Source: Macropodus opercularis
Taxonomy: Eukaryota; Chordata; Actinopteri; Anabantiformes; Osphronemidae
Assembly (NCBI GenBank): GCA_030770545.1
Contig: CM061090.1
Location: 18,386,501 to 18,450,500, forward strand
Length of the DNA stretch: 64,000 nucleotides
Direction: 5' to 3'
Shown: in pieces, positions 44,266 through 57,387 of the stretch
How the letters are laid out: each line of letters opens with the position of its first letter
Position numbering within the stretch: the stretch's first letter is position 1
Position numbers and translations under genes: made by a program
Notes under the pieces: model-generated
What the model was told of the DNA's origin: nothing
Seen by the model: only the letters and a program-made list of their open reading frames with translations
Databases searched by the model: none

Positions 44266-47216
44266 GTCAAAGGTTCCCTGTCTTAATGTGGCTCAGAATA
44301 TGAGGGAGTGTGTGGGATGACTTCACACATCATGCTCATACACTTTGTAGATGTAACTTTTCAGGAACGGTTCATGTTTGTTTTATCAGTGGCTTTAACA
44401 TTCTTCCTTCTCTCAGCACATTTCATTGTTCATTGTGTGTCTCTCTTGATAACAAATAACACAAAACAAGTAAATAAATACTCCTGTATTCTCACATCCC
44501 CAGTGGGTGAAGAGAGACATTTTGTGAGGTGATTCCAAAATCACTTGGTTTTTCCGTCTCTCGGAGACGTTCCCAAAATAAAAGTATGAAAAATGCATCG
44601 GCTGTGCACTCTTCTTTAAAAGCAACATTCAACGGGCTGAAACATTTAAACTTCTAGGAAGCACCCAACCTGGATGGATTTATTCTGATCTCATTATGTT
44701 TATAGTAAAAAAAAATATAAATCTAACACATGAATGAACTCTGGCTGCACTCCTCCTAGAGGCACGTTAGATATTTGATGACTTGTGTCTACGGAGCACT
44801 ACTCCTCTTTTTATCCCCTCCGTGTGTTTGTACAAGGACGAAGACAGAGGTGGTGCGTGCTGGAAGGGAAACTGTTCGTTTAATATGGATTCAGGAGCTG
44901 TGGTGCCTTGTGGGCCTGCCCACCGTGGGCCTCCCAGAACTCATTGTAATTTCATTAGCTGCCATGGCGACAATGAGCGCTGCGTCGCATCAAACCCCTT
45001 AGCCGCCGATGCCCACGTGCCAGCGTGTAGCACGCACCTAAGCAAAAATGAAAGATTCACGTTTGTACACATGCATGCGTAAACACAGTCACTCACTCTT
45101 CACACTCTCTCACTCACTCTTCCCACCCTCCTCCCACCCCTCCTGAGTGTTCCCACCCCCCCGCTGATGGCTCTCTGGTGGGCAGAGGGAGCAGGAGTTC
45201 TTCTGGGGCTTCCCCTGATTTCCGTTTTAGAACAGCGGAGCTGGAAGGACGACGAGCGGAGACGCTCCGATTGGCTTTGATATACAGAACCAGCTTTGAT
45301 GGTCTCTCCCTTCTTCACACTATAAATAGCTAGCTAGAGCTCCTCGAGGAAGCGAGAGACTGCCAGGAGGAGGTGGAAGGGAGAATGAGGAAGAGCATCC
45401 CAGGAGATAACAGTGTGTGCTCATAGGTACACACATGCATACACATGAAAGAAAAAAAGTTTGAGTGCCAGATCGTATTGGAACAGACATGTTTACAATC
45501 CAACAAAGGGGGTGGGCAATGACACACCAACGCACGTGCACGCAAACACTCTCACAGCTGTGGATGGAGAGTGGTTTGGGTGCCCGGGGGCATGTTGAAC
45601 AGCGGAGAGGTCAGGCTCCTTATACAGTAGCAGTATGGTAACGGCAAGGGTGTGAACCGAAGGCAAAGTGACAAACAGTACTAGCACACGCCTTCATCAT
45701 CAGCATATTGACTTGATGGTCTCTGACGGCACACACACACACACTGATGGCTTCACATTAAAACCTATCAACATCAAGCTATGGATCTGTTAAAGGACTT
45801 GAAAAAATGGTTTTACATCACTTCATGGAAATATCCAGAATTATTATTTTTTTTAACAATTTTCAACGTGGGGTTCAATTAATGGATTCCTTCTTCTGAA
45901 AAACAAATACATGTCTGTGCCACACTTGTATTTCTGTTTCAGTATTCCGTTATATTAAGAGTTCAAAGCTAGTGCTAAATTCCCGATGACTGGTTGGTTT
46001 TACCTTTGTTCAACACACATCATCGTGCATGTACAGAGCACTTCCTCTGATCTAAAGCTTCTATTCAGTCCAGTAAATCAATGGTTTGACTTTACTCTAT
46101 AATAGTCAAACACTGATTTATGACTCACTGCGAAAAAACAAGCATAATGGTATAGTATGATGAAGAAATACATACAATGAGTATGTGAGTATATTTGCTG
46201 TTTTCAAAATGCTTTACAATAACAACTTACATATGACTGAAAATTCTTTAGAATATATTTTACTTAAAGCTGCCATAAACTAATATTTTACACATTTTCT
46301 AGGAAGTTAAATTGAACATAGGCCCCTGCTCTAGCTCATTTCATGTTTCTGGGTTATATAGCTGTGCCCAGAGATAAATTGGGGAATTCGAACTTACAGA
46401 CAGCTGAGGTATTTAGTCCTGTTAGAAGAGGGCAGCTCAAGGCAACAAAATTACCCAGCATGCAATACAGTATAAGTCTGCAGGGCTAGCATTTCTAATA
46501 CACCAGTGTAGCTGTACCACCTGATGTCAGCAGCACAGTCTAAACAACGTTAACTGCATCAAACTGGGAGTGATTCGGTCCAGGACCTGTCCCCTCTCAC
46601 CACCACACACGTATACAAATCCAATGCAAACTTGCAGTGGGTGCGTCTCCATCAGCTGCAGGGGACAGACCGTGTCGGCTTTATCACGGTGCGCGCTGCC
46701 TCCCTCTTACCACCTGGAAACAAATGACCACTGCTTTCATTTCCCCGCCCTGCCACAACACTGTCCCACCTAATCACTGGTCGTCTGTGAACATGACAGA
46801 GCTTCGCCTCCAGTTATAACTCCTGGATGATGACACACTTAGAGAGCGGCAAAGGAAGTTAGCGCCGCGATGGATTGATACATTTGTCTCCTCTCTGAGG
46901 ACTCTCGCCCAACGCACCCCCCACTTCGCCACCACCAACAATAAATGACAAATGAGTTTAACTGCCACCGTTAAAGGCATTTATAATATTGATCCAGCAA
47001 GATTCAATAGCCGGTGCTACACTCAGCCACTCATAATACCACTGAGCAGTGTGCACACTTGCATATGGATAAATACATACAGTCTGAAAAACTAAAAGGA
47101 GGGAATCAATGGACAGTGGTGCTACCAAGGGAAAGACTAATGTTCCTGATGAAAACAAACACATTAGGAATGTACGGCGTTAACTGACCTCTGTGTTGAC
47201 CTCACTCCATCTTGAC
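44266..47216. other. Non-genic stretch
   Basis: No supportable gene. Around 44780-45240 the sequence is GC-rich with overlapping open frames on both strands that resemble nothing I know. A TATA/MEF2-type site at 45320 is listed separately, and a short AC repeat lies near 45731. From 45780 to 46560 the sequence is AT-rich without recognised elements. Confidence 0.6.
45320..45329. promoter_or_regulatory. CTATAAATAG, MEF2-type and TATA-like site
   Basis: The string fits the MEF2 consensus YTAWWWWTAR exactly and contains TATAAATAG, a good TATA element. GC-rich sequence lies upstream and a purine-rich GAGGAAGCGAGAG segment begins about 20 bases downstream. It could be a core promoter or a MEF2 site, or chance; no first exon is evident. 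Confidence 0.2.
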
Positions 47217-47247
47217 ACAATTAATCCCTCGTTAAGAGGGTAATTGT
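47217..47247. repeat. Hairpin with inverted homeodomain-type sites
   Basis: ACAATTA (47217-47223) pairs with TAATTGT (47241-47247), and CCCTC (47226-47230) pairs with GAGGG (47236-47240), around a GTTAA loop; two bases (47224-47225) bulge from the left arm. The outer arms each contain an AATTA core in opposite orientation. It lies 34 bases from a CpG-dense patch. Confidence 0.6.
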
Positions 47248-47280
47248 TTGCCACAACTCATATTTATTGTTGATTGTTGT

Positions 47281-47450
47281 GGCGAAGGTGCCCGCTGTGT
47301 CTCAGACCAGGGCGAAACCCGTAAACAGCACGAACACGCTCGTACACGTGTGTGCGTGCTGAAGATAGCAGCGGTGGTCTAGAAGGCGCCTGTGCCCCGG
47401 AGTCGCCGGGGGCAGCGATCAATAAGGAGAGGGAGCAAACCGGCACGGGC
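47281..47450. promoter_or_regulatory. CpG-dense patch
   Basis: About 17 CpG in 170 bases by hand count, with strings such as CACGCTCGTACACG and GGAGTCGCCGGGGGCAGCG. The latter loosely resembles a CTCF core but does not fit it well. The patch follows directly on the homeodomain-type hairpin, so the two may form one regulatory element. Confidence 0.3.
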
Positions 47451-50400
47451 TCTAATTGAAATGAATTTGGTGGCGGATAGATAAACGATTGGACATGTAA
47501 AGAGAGAGCGAGGGATGAAGAGGGAGGGTTAGTGGAACGGGGGCGGGGTGTCAGGTTTTTTTTTCACCTTTCGTTTCAAAAGGGCGAATGTCTGGGGAGT
47601 CTTCAAATGAGAAATACGTTCACTTTATCATCGGCAGCGAGCAATAGGAGTTTTACACAGGGATGAATCAATCATGCTGCAGTTTTATTACGAATAGAGA
47701 TGAACGGAGGAATATTTGCACAATGTAATCTACTACATCCTGTTCATTTGGTAACCTAAGTTAATTAAATCTTTACTATGTTATCCAAGAAGCATTTTTT
47801 GTACAGTTTAACTGCTTTCTCGTGAATTGTTTTCATTCAGCTACTAACATTAACATGATGATTGGCAGCTCAGCTTTCTGTGGGGCTAACGGGTAAGTTC
47901 TGGGTCAGGTCTGTCGTAACCTTGTCCCTCTATAGGGGCCTGGCATTGGGGCTCAGCCCCAACAACTGTGCTACCATAACCTCCTCGACAGAAGGACGAC
48001 GCTAGCGTGCCCGGCATGACACTGTGTGTACAGACGGATCAACGCGCTTGCTGCCATTTCTACAGCTACACAGAGGTCGAGGCGAGCGGTGTAAGGTGAG
48101 AAAGACAAAGACCAGAAGGTTAAAGAGAGAGAGCGAGAGAGCACAGGTGCACGTGTCTCAGATCAAATGTATGTGATGTTGCACGTGATCAGGTGTCCTT
48201 TATCGTGACAGGGTGGCTGTCAACCATTAACCTCTACGCACACTGTAAAAACACTGTTACGGGCCAGCTTTGACCTTATTCACATGCTTGTTATTGAGGG
48301 TATTGTTTCCATGCAGTATACAAAATGCAATGCGCTGTAGGAAAATGCAGGAAGTATGTTTGACTAACTCTATGTGTTTTTTCGGTGCTGTCTGATTTTT
48401 CAAAAGTGGTTCTGCAAAGATGTGATTATTCGAGTATAAACACAGAGAAATTAAACTACCTGAGAGGGTAATTGAAGGTGTTTTGATGTCCAGGTCCAGC
48501 AAGCCAGAGAGAGACATGAAAAAAAGAACACAGGAAAAAAACTAATCAATAAATAATAGACAACTATAACAATAATTATTATAAGTAATGAATATTTTAT
48601 GAAGAGGAAAAAGGCTTCATCAGTTGACTACAGGACTAAATCCTGCATCAAACAGAACACAGACTCCTCTAACTTGCATTAGTTATTTGTAATAATTACA
48701 GCTTTTGATAGCATCAGTTTTAATCTTAATGATTAAACCAATTGTTCAATTAAAATGACAAAAAAAGAATCCATCAATCAACCATCTGCGACTTAAACTG
48801 AGTTGACAGGTTAATTGGCTGGTCAGCACAGGACCTAACCGTGCCACCGTATTTGCACCACAGAAGCTTGTGAGAACGACCCATAATTAAAACATGCTGC
48901 GCTTTAAGTCCACTGCAAAATGAAACAAATTAAGCATCAGAAAATGAATTACCATGGAAGTCCAAAGAGAGTGATGATGGATGACAGCTGCCTGCCACTC
49001 CTCACCATTTTTTACATTTGACTTTCTAATTAATGTGGGGATTTCATGTGTTTGTTCATACTGTCAATGGCAATTATGTCTCTTTTGGCCGCCCGTGCCA
49101 CACGCATGTTCCCGATTTTATGCTAATGTGCCGTTCTGTATGTGTTCGAGCCATGACTGCCAAACGAGCACGGCCGGCAAATGGGCTTTGGCTCCCCACG
49201 GAGAAAGCGCTATGCTGAGTATACATAGCACGGCATATGAATTCAGGACAGCTCTGCTCTGTTGTGTGCTTAAGGAAATTGGCAAGTGAAGTGAATTAAA
49301 ACGGTCGGTTGGATGAATGTTAGGCGAGGATAATGTTTACCGAACAATGTACATTAACTGATGACAATATTGAATGGCGAATTCAAAAATGCAAGTGGTA
49401 TATTAACAATATTGGCAACGCCCAGATCAACCTTTTCTACATTAATTATAAAAACATACAATGTTTTGGTTTGCTTGAAGGTTGAAATTTCAGTCTGAAT
49501 GTTCATTAGGCACAGTTTGAATCCACAGTCTAAACAAACATAAAAGGTTTCTTCTTGTAAACACCAAGACCTTGGATAAACTTCTCTAATAAGGTCTAAA
49601 GTCTGTTTGGAAGAGGACAAAGACAAACTCTGCTTAGTCAGCACTCCGCATCCAAGGACACGAGGGCCGTAGTTGAAGAAGTAGCGAGGAAGATAGATTC
49701 AACTTACTGCAGGACAACTCCCTTGCTACCACCCACTCTGCCTTCGTTTCCTTCCACTCCTACACATAAACACACAGGACATCCATCAAATGAACGCTGC
49801 TACTTTAAGTGACTCGCATGTGACACCACGGGGCTACTGTTTCTCTTCAGTGGAGCTCTACGTTATTAGAGTTAGTGTGCAAGAACGGCAAACAGTGCTG
49901 ATGAGGTCTGTCACCATTTACTTCACTTTCTCGGCTCCGACCATATCAGTCAGCCTTTAAATTATACAAATTACAGTTGTCAATCATTCTAGTAAGTGCA
50001 TACATACAGTACTATTTAATAAACAAGAAATATTAATCGAAATTAACAATTTGTAGTATATAAGAGTACTTAAATAGAAATGTTTACGAATGAAACAGTA
50101 ATGACAAACTTTCAATGTGCACAAAATGGCAAACACAGGTTTTGTTCAAAGCATTTGGTTCAAGTTGTGTTATTTACATTTCTGACTTGCTAGATCCATG
50201 GGGATGTATGTTGGAGAATCACAGTTGTAGTTGCAGTTATAAAACCAATACGCTTACTCCAACATCTGCTTTTTATAGCATGCAACACCGTATTCATAAT
50301 CATATTCTAAACAGGCTTCTCCCTCAGAAATGTAGCGAGAAAGAAAAAGACAAACCGACATGAAAGCATTTTGAGTTGCTGTTTTTAGTTAAAGAGGTCC

Positions 50401-50893
50401 CAGGTTGGTATGGGAGACGAGGTTTTGGAGTAAAATAAAAAAAAAAGAAAGCAATGGGGAAAGAAAAAATAATAATAAAATCAAGCAGTACCTTGCAGAC
50501 ACAGTACATTACTTTTTCATCAGCACATGCATTCCCCTAAGCCTTGGTCTATGGGGGTGTGCCTATTGAGTCACAAGCATGGCCCTGCACTCTTTCTCCC
50601 TTTTTCTGCAGCACTCTGTAGGAACGGAGGGCATGGTAGGCTCATAAGCTCCAAACCTATAAAACGCTGTCAAAAACTGCAGACAAATACAAATAAAGCA
50701 TGGCTGAGAGATGTGCATACCCTGCATATAACACACAGAGTAACACAGCGGGCTTGGGTCAAAAAAAGGTTTTAATGTGGCACCGGCAGAGACAAAAAAA
50801 CAGCCACAATGCAAAGATCTACATCAAATTATAGGAAACTTGTCATTTATAATCATGATATTGTGTCGTGAAAATGAAGTTAACTGTGTTTTA
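47451..50893. other. Non-genic stretch
   Basis: No supportable gene. A 17-base inverted repeat, TTGGGGCT, C, AGCCCCAA, lies at 47946-47962. The segment 48960-49280 is free of simple repeats, mixed in composition and enhancer-like. From 49960 to 50520 it is AT-rich. No transposon is recognised. Confidence 0.6.
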
Positions 50894-50930
50894 AACTGTA
50901 AATACAGTAGGAGAACTGTAAATACAGTAG
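50894..50930. repeat. Tandem duplication, 20-bp unit
   Basis: AACTGTAAATACAGTAG occurs at 50894-50910 and again at 50914-50930, separated by GAG, so the unit is 20 bases in two copies. CTGTAAATACAG inside each unit is close to a palindrome (CTGTA and TACAG around AA). The ACTGTAAATACAGT-like part also resembles short strings elsewhere in the window. Confidence 0.85.
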
Positions 50931-53900
50931 TTCATTCACAGGGGCTGTATCAAAACTTCAACAAATCAACCACTCAGGGTGGGTGGACATCTGCCTTGAC
51001 TGGCTGCGGTGAGGGGGATAGAGAAGACAACAAGTAAGCGAGTAATTTGAACTAAGACCACAGTCTTTTTTTTCTAAACCTAACTAAATACAGTAGTTTT
51101 GTTTGAACTTAACAAAACCCTGTTCTTGCTTGTTATCACCACGACGAAGAAGATGTGTTGTGTCCATTGTTGGTACTGCACGAAGGCTGGTGATATGATC
51201 TAACCTACTGGTGTTTTGTACTCAACCAAATAGGGTTTTTTTGACATTTACAAGCCTGCAGAGTGAAAAAGATCCACCTGCCCTGCTGCAGGACATGACC
51301 GTCACATTTACAGCTTCATCAAATTCTCTCTGTGTCCTTGCCAAAGTTATCAGTTTGTAATTACCACTTACTTGGCCTTTATTACATGTCTGGCTTACCC
51401 GATAAGGCCCAAGAGGCCGTCTCCCCATGTTTGACATCCAAGTATAGCTGTTTAAATCTACAATAATAACCTCACAGAGCAGTATGATTATGGGAGGTAA
51501 TTTGTCGTACTACTTTTTGCTTGTTTCCTGTAGCCTGGAGAAATGTTTCCAGGGGTAGATATGAGCATGTCCATTACTGCTACTTAAGAGAGCAGAGAAA
51601 AAGGCGCCGAGCCTGGGAAGTGGGGGAGTGGAAGTCAATCAAGGCAGGAAGGATGTTCATTCTTTCTCTTCTTCTTTAGTGGGCCATAAAAGCTAACGGG
51701 CCCAGAACAGCGCTCACCTCGGAATCGCCCGATTGCTTTTTTTTTTTTCTCCCCCTTTTTTCCCATCCTGCTTCTCTTCTCTCCGCTCCGCCAACAAATT
51801 GGCAGCCTGGACGGAGGTGAGGGCTATAAATAAAGAAAACGGTGGACATTGTGACACGCACGTGCTTGTATGTGCACACACTCGCACTGTCTCGCATGCA
51901 TGCACAGCTCTAGGCCCTTTTTCTCCTTCCGTAGGTATGTGCATGCAACACACACAATGTTGAGCATGGCGCACTGGAGCTTAGGACCTCCCCAGAAACA
52001 GCCATCATTCTCTTCTCTTCTTTCTTTCTTTCTTTTCTTTTATTGCGTTACCTCAGGTGGAGAGAGGGGAAAAGTGAGCAAAACTTCTAAAAATACAGTC
52101 CGACAGAGGAGTTTGTGCCACTGCAGAGGTTAAACAATCCGAGAGCTGCAGGCAATCATTCAATTTAAAACACACCAGGAGCCCTTGGGGCGCGAGGGGA
52201 ACAGGACGCATAAAGAAATTTAACAACTCAATGTTTTACGGCCCATGAAAATAAGATCTGAGTACAGGAGGGCGGGTTTGGGCAGCCGGCAACTCATTGC
52301 GTGGCCCATATACATGTGCACAAAACCAAACCAAGCAGAAAAAAGAAAACAAAAACAACGGTTAGACGCTGAAGTAGGACTCGCATGAGCCAGCACCATG
52401 GGAGAGGGCACGAGTAATGAAGTCGTGTGGCTTTGCTGGTTTCGCTTTCTCCACACCTATTCTCCCCTCTCCTTCTCCAACTTTGCTTATGATTATGAGC
52501 AACCATTTCAAGAAACATACAGATATAGCAGAAATGCGTGTGCCAGTAGGAGTTATGGAAATGTGTCCTCGATTCAACCCGAGACATAATAAAAAAAGAA
52601 CAATTAAAAAAACACAAAGGGATGAGACAAGACAAGCGCGCTAGACACTGAAGGCGCAGAAAATAGACAGAGATGGGCTAATAGAGGTAAAGCTGAAGAA
52701 AAAGAAACAGGCAGGATAAGCCGACGCCCCAGACGGGCAGGCAGTTTAGTCAAGCCTGGGGAGGACACAGTGCACCAAACCGGCGAGCGCTGAAAACAGG
52801 GCCGTGTCACATGCAATGAAGCCAAACATGCAAGACGGACTGTATTTTTAAACACGTGAGAGGACAGTAGGCCCGATTAAGGATGAAGGCAGCAGCTTTG
52901 ACTTAAGGTTTCTAAAACGTACAACACACTTCTATAAAATGTTTACTAGTCTTTCCTTTAAGTCAAGTGGAAAATACACGTTTCTACACATGACAATCAG
53001 GGCTCGAATAACTCAAAAGACGCACAAAGTCGGCCAGAAGCAAAACAATCTGCATCTGGTACAGTAGATGATGCTAGAATTTCGTAAGAATCTGCTTTCC
53101 TGTCATTAATAGTCAGGTGGTTTTACCTGCGGTCAGGCACTGCCCATGACGTCACTGATCGCAGAACGCTTTCATGTTGTTTTCTTCACCTACAGTAGTG
53201 CATGTGTGCTGTGATTTAGTGTGATAAGTGACTGGAGCCTCCACGTCTCAGTTCAGCTGCCTCTTAACCAGCCTCACCCACAGATTTCTCATGCAGTGAT
53301 TAGTTCTAAAACCAAAATCGGGCCTTTAGTTCAGGCCAAAAGTTAATTTCACTGGTGTCTTTATGTCAGGATTTAAAAAATATAAAACTAATGATCCAAC
53401 AAAATGTAAATGAGTTGGCATCATTACTTGCAACCTTAAAATGCTACTTACAGCTTACGCCTCAGTAATGAAGTAAAGTATAGACTCCTGTTCTCCACAT
53501 GAACTATACCAAGGCCTTAGTTTAGATGGTAAAAAGTGCTTTTCTACCTATTGGTACTCAAAGCGCTTTTGACACAGAAATGGAACCACCAATCCTACAC
53601 ACCAAACAGTGTTTCAGAGTCCAGGCTAATTTCAGGAATTAACCTTAAACTCATTCAGAAAATAAATACCGACATATATTTTTATTTATTATTAGATTAT
53701 AAACTGTATTAAATACACCAGATAGTGTATAGTAGCTTAGTAAATAACCGTGTTTCACACCTCGAAGCTACTACGACTGTCTTTACTTTCCACTGCTGAT
53801 GTTTATAGAACCTTGGTTAATACCCATTTGCATATTCTCTTTAGTTGAGTAAAGGATCTGGAAACATCATTGCTGAGTATTATAGTCAGAGATGAGTAAA

Positions 53901-54542
53901 TGGCTTTGTGATTCCTCTTTACTGGCACATTACACTGTGTGCTGGACCTCAGCTGGTTTCTGCCTTCAGCACCTTTATCATCTTTAAACCTACAATATTG
54001 TTTCTTTACTTTGCTGTTATTCCCATTTGTGCAGACAAACGTCTGCCAATTCCATCTTACTGACTCATCTCGTAAATATTTCATCTGCCTTTCCTTGTTT
54101 TGTCTTAATTACTCCTCATCAATCCTCCCTTGTCCCCTCACCTCTTCTTTAACACTGCACTAACCCCAATACCTTCCTTTCTTCATCCAGATCCCCCAGT
54201 TCCCAGCAGTCCTTAATGTTTAAACACACCTCCATCCATTTATCAACTTTCCTCCTCTCCCTTTTGTCTGTGCTTTCTGTGCAGCCTTCTTTCCACACGT
54301 CTCTTCTGTCTGTGTTCCTGAGTGTGGGCCTGTTGCCTCAGCAGGCAGCCGACCGCTGCGAGCCTGCATTGTGGACAGGGGAAATGTGCTCCATTGTGTC
54401 TGTGCGGCGCACTCCCCTCGATGTGGAAGTGGTTTGAATGCAGGCTCGTTAACCAATCAATAGAGCAGACGTGTCTAAAACCTCGTCCTTGAAACCGTTC
54501 TCTGCATTAGTTCCATGCATGACAAATGAGCAAAGTGGAAGA
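50931..54542. other. Non-genic stretch
   Basis: No supportable gene. A T12 run at 51737-51748 lies in a T/C-rich segment, and a TTTC repeat lies near 52019-52040. The octamer ATTTGCAT with a trailing A is at 53826-53834. From 52860 to 54200 the sequence is AT-rich and then pyrimidine-rich, with no recognised element. Confidence 0.6.
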
Positions 54543-54562
54543 GTGTGTGTGTGTGTGTGTGT
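54543..54562. repeat. (GT)10 microsatellite
   Basis: Ten uninterrupted GT units. Confidence 0.9.
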
Positions 54563-57369
54563 CTCCAGTGTAGATTTTTCTTTGTTTCACTACAAAGCTA
54601 TTTGACTAACCCCATTAGAAGACTGGGAATCCAACAGAACTGGATGGACTTTTCTTCTGGATGATGATGATGCCCATAGAAGTGTAAATATTGTCAAATT
54701 AGAGCCACACGTCTCAGAAAGTTGAACATACTGTAGGCAAGAAGTGAGAATTACAGTATGGGCGCACAGGAAAGGGAAAGGACTGTACGGCATCAGACAA
54801 ATGGCTCTAAGCGTGGCCAGATACAGGCCTACGCTGTTTCCACCAGGTAAATTATCCCTTTCACCCCACATAAGGATGGCGGCTCCATTCTAATTATTTC
54901 TGAACACTGTGTCGGGAACGGGCCGCACTTCAACAGTAATTGCTATAGCTCCACTGTTTGGAGGTACAGTATTTTTAGCTATAACTCCAGTACACTTCAT
55001 GACACTCGGTCTTTCTCCGAGCTGCTGGACGCGAGCCATTTGGCAGGGTCCTCCCCTGCTTGCCAGACACAACAAGACACAAGCTTATAGACACTTCATC
55101 TATTAATTCGGACATGCCAAAGGCACTTTGTAAAGTCTGAACAGGATGCAGGACCATTATCAAACAACAATAATGTTCACATCATTCAAATGCTGACTTA
55201 ATAAGTAATAGTGTAACCACCGCTCTGTTTATCTCCACTGCAGCTCACTTCTGCACTTTTAAATGGCTAATAGTAAATAAATACATGACTAAACACAGAT
55301 ATGTACTGACTCATCGTGAACAACTTAGAGCTTAGCTGTAACCGCTATGACTGGACACAACACATGTCCCAGGCCACTTTCAGAGTCACTGGGTTTAAGC
55401 CCCTGCTTTCTTTGACATCCAGCACTAGTCTCCGATGTCTCCTATACTGTGCATTATTATGATTGTCAATTTTCAAGGGACTGACCAGAAAGATTGGGGC
55501 ACTTCTGGAGAAGAAGCTGCAAATATAAACTAGTAAATGGGTCTTAGTGATGGTGGTGTAAGTTTCAGTGAACACAAGTGTAAAATGTATTAAGCAAAGT
55601 TATGTGTCCAGAATTCCTGCAAATAGACTTGATATGTATATAAAATTACTTTAGAAATCATCACACAAACAGACTAAGTTTCTGGATGTGTTACCGGAAT
55701 GTGTTTGTCTCGAGTTTCTCCATGTTTCATTGTGCAGCCACTCAGGGACTAATAAAGTAACTGATTATTATTATCGCTGCTACTAGTAGTGATATTAATC
55801 GACTTTCAGTCCATTATCATTAACTTACAACCAAAAGTGTGGAGCAATCACAGAAGAACATCAGTAAGATGCAGCCCTGCTATAGCAGAGAGTTAAAGCG
55901 ATCCCGGTCCAGTGTCCGATTTACTCCCCGGCATCGAATCAATCCAATCACCCCCCGAGACGTCTAGACAAACCCTAATCACTTACAATTCAGAGCAATC
56001 ACTTTCATCCCGTGATGCATTCTGTTGGTGATAGCACGGGTCTCTTTCAGGGCGGCGGTGCCACTGTCATCCAGGCAGCAATTACCGCAACACAACAGCT
56101 TTCAAGAGCGTGACAGTGATTCGATGATCATGTGACAGCGAGTAGCCAGGCACGGTCAGTAATTACACAGTTTGGTTACACCGCATGCTGTATGCATTAT
56201 TAATATTCATCTGCCAATACAGATATTATTCAGTTGACACATACTGTGATTGAAAAGTACAGAATCGTCTGAACAAGAGTCTGAAATGGATCGACAGTGC
56301 TGCTACTACTGTACGCAAGAAGCAGCAGAAGAAGCCAAGGCATGAAGAGCGATCTTCTTTGTCAAACTTTGAACCTGGTGATGAGGTTGACAGCTGTAGT
56401 CACTCATCTGCTGATAAAAGTCAAAACGAAAGAGACGGGAAGTGAGCGAGAGCACACTTAAGTGAAAAAGAAAAAAAGGCAGGGCCAGCCGGAAGAAAGC
56501 ATCAGACCCATATTCTGTCCCTAGTGGTACCAGCGTTTCACCTTTAATCCCTCCCATCTTATTTTAGTGGAAGAACAAGGCTTGTGTCTGTTTACTGGGA
56601 GGATTCTTCTCCAGCTGCACGAGGAAGGCTCCCGGGGCTCCGGATTTGTCGAAGCAGCTCCTGCGCGGGCCTCAGCCTCAGCCTCAGCCCGGAAAAACCC
56701 TTTGTCAGGGAGCCAGAATTTTTATTCTGCTGCTGTTGTGTCTCGGTCTCACCTAAGGCCATTAAACTCACAAAAGGAATAAATTACATTAACTTCCAGT
56801 CTGGATGAGAACAGCTGGGCTGAGGTGCACAACAACAACAACAACGATAAAACGAATTACAGGGAAATAAACCACATGTATGAGAAGCAGCTTCCTGACT
56901 TCTTTTGTTTTTTTGGGGGGGGTTTAAAACAAAAGGGTGGCTCTAGCAGGTTAATGGCACTCTCTGCACCCGTGCAACCACAGCTTCTCGTGAACTCTTT
57001 CACTTATTGGGGCCAGGTGTGGGAAGACTTATGCCCTGTCTCTTTTATCCACGTAGCTTCTTTCCACGCCGCTTCTTTTTGTTGTGCCTAAACAAACCTT
57101 CTCCATTTCCATATCAGTCAGACTTGAGTTTGCTCTTCTGCGCCTTCAGTCTACTGTCTTTCTCCAGTGCACGTCTTCCCAGCTCTGTGCTGGATGTTGA
57201 TGCGTACCCCGAGTACAGGGCTGAGCCAAACCTCTGAAGAGGAGCTCGTTAGAAGGTGTGAGCCTAACCCCTGATTGATTTCTGAGCATGACACAGTGAG
57301 AGAGCCGAGATACAGCGAAAACACTTCTTCTGATGACTGTGTGTTTGTGTGAGGTAGAAGGAAAGTTGA
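54563..57369. other. Non-genic stretch
   Basis: No supportable gene. AT-rich to about 55800, then mixed. A hexamer repeat, CCTCAG three times, lies at about 56670-56688 within a GC-rich patch whose open frames look alanine- and serine-rich because of the repeat. No transposon is recognised. Confidence 0.6.
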
Positions 57370-57387
57370 GGGTTGGGTGGGTGGGGG
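57370..57387 (+). other. Strong G-quadruplex motif
   Basis: GGGTTGGGTGGGTGGGGG has four G tracts with loops of two, one and one base. Loops this short give very stable parallel quadruplexes in well-studied model sequences of the same type. It is the cleanest such motif in the window. It lies in a G-rich plus strand that continues purine-rich to about 57430. Confidence 0.7.

Noticed and set aside
44620..44650. miR-181-like string AACATTCAACG
   Set aside because: Only 11 bases match the mature sequence, the next bases differ, and no complementary arm follows within hairpin range.
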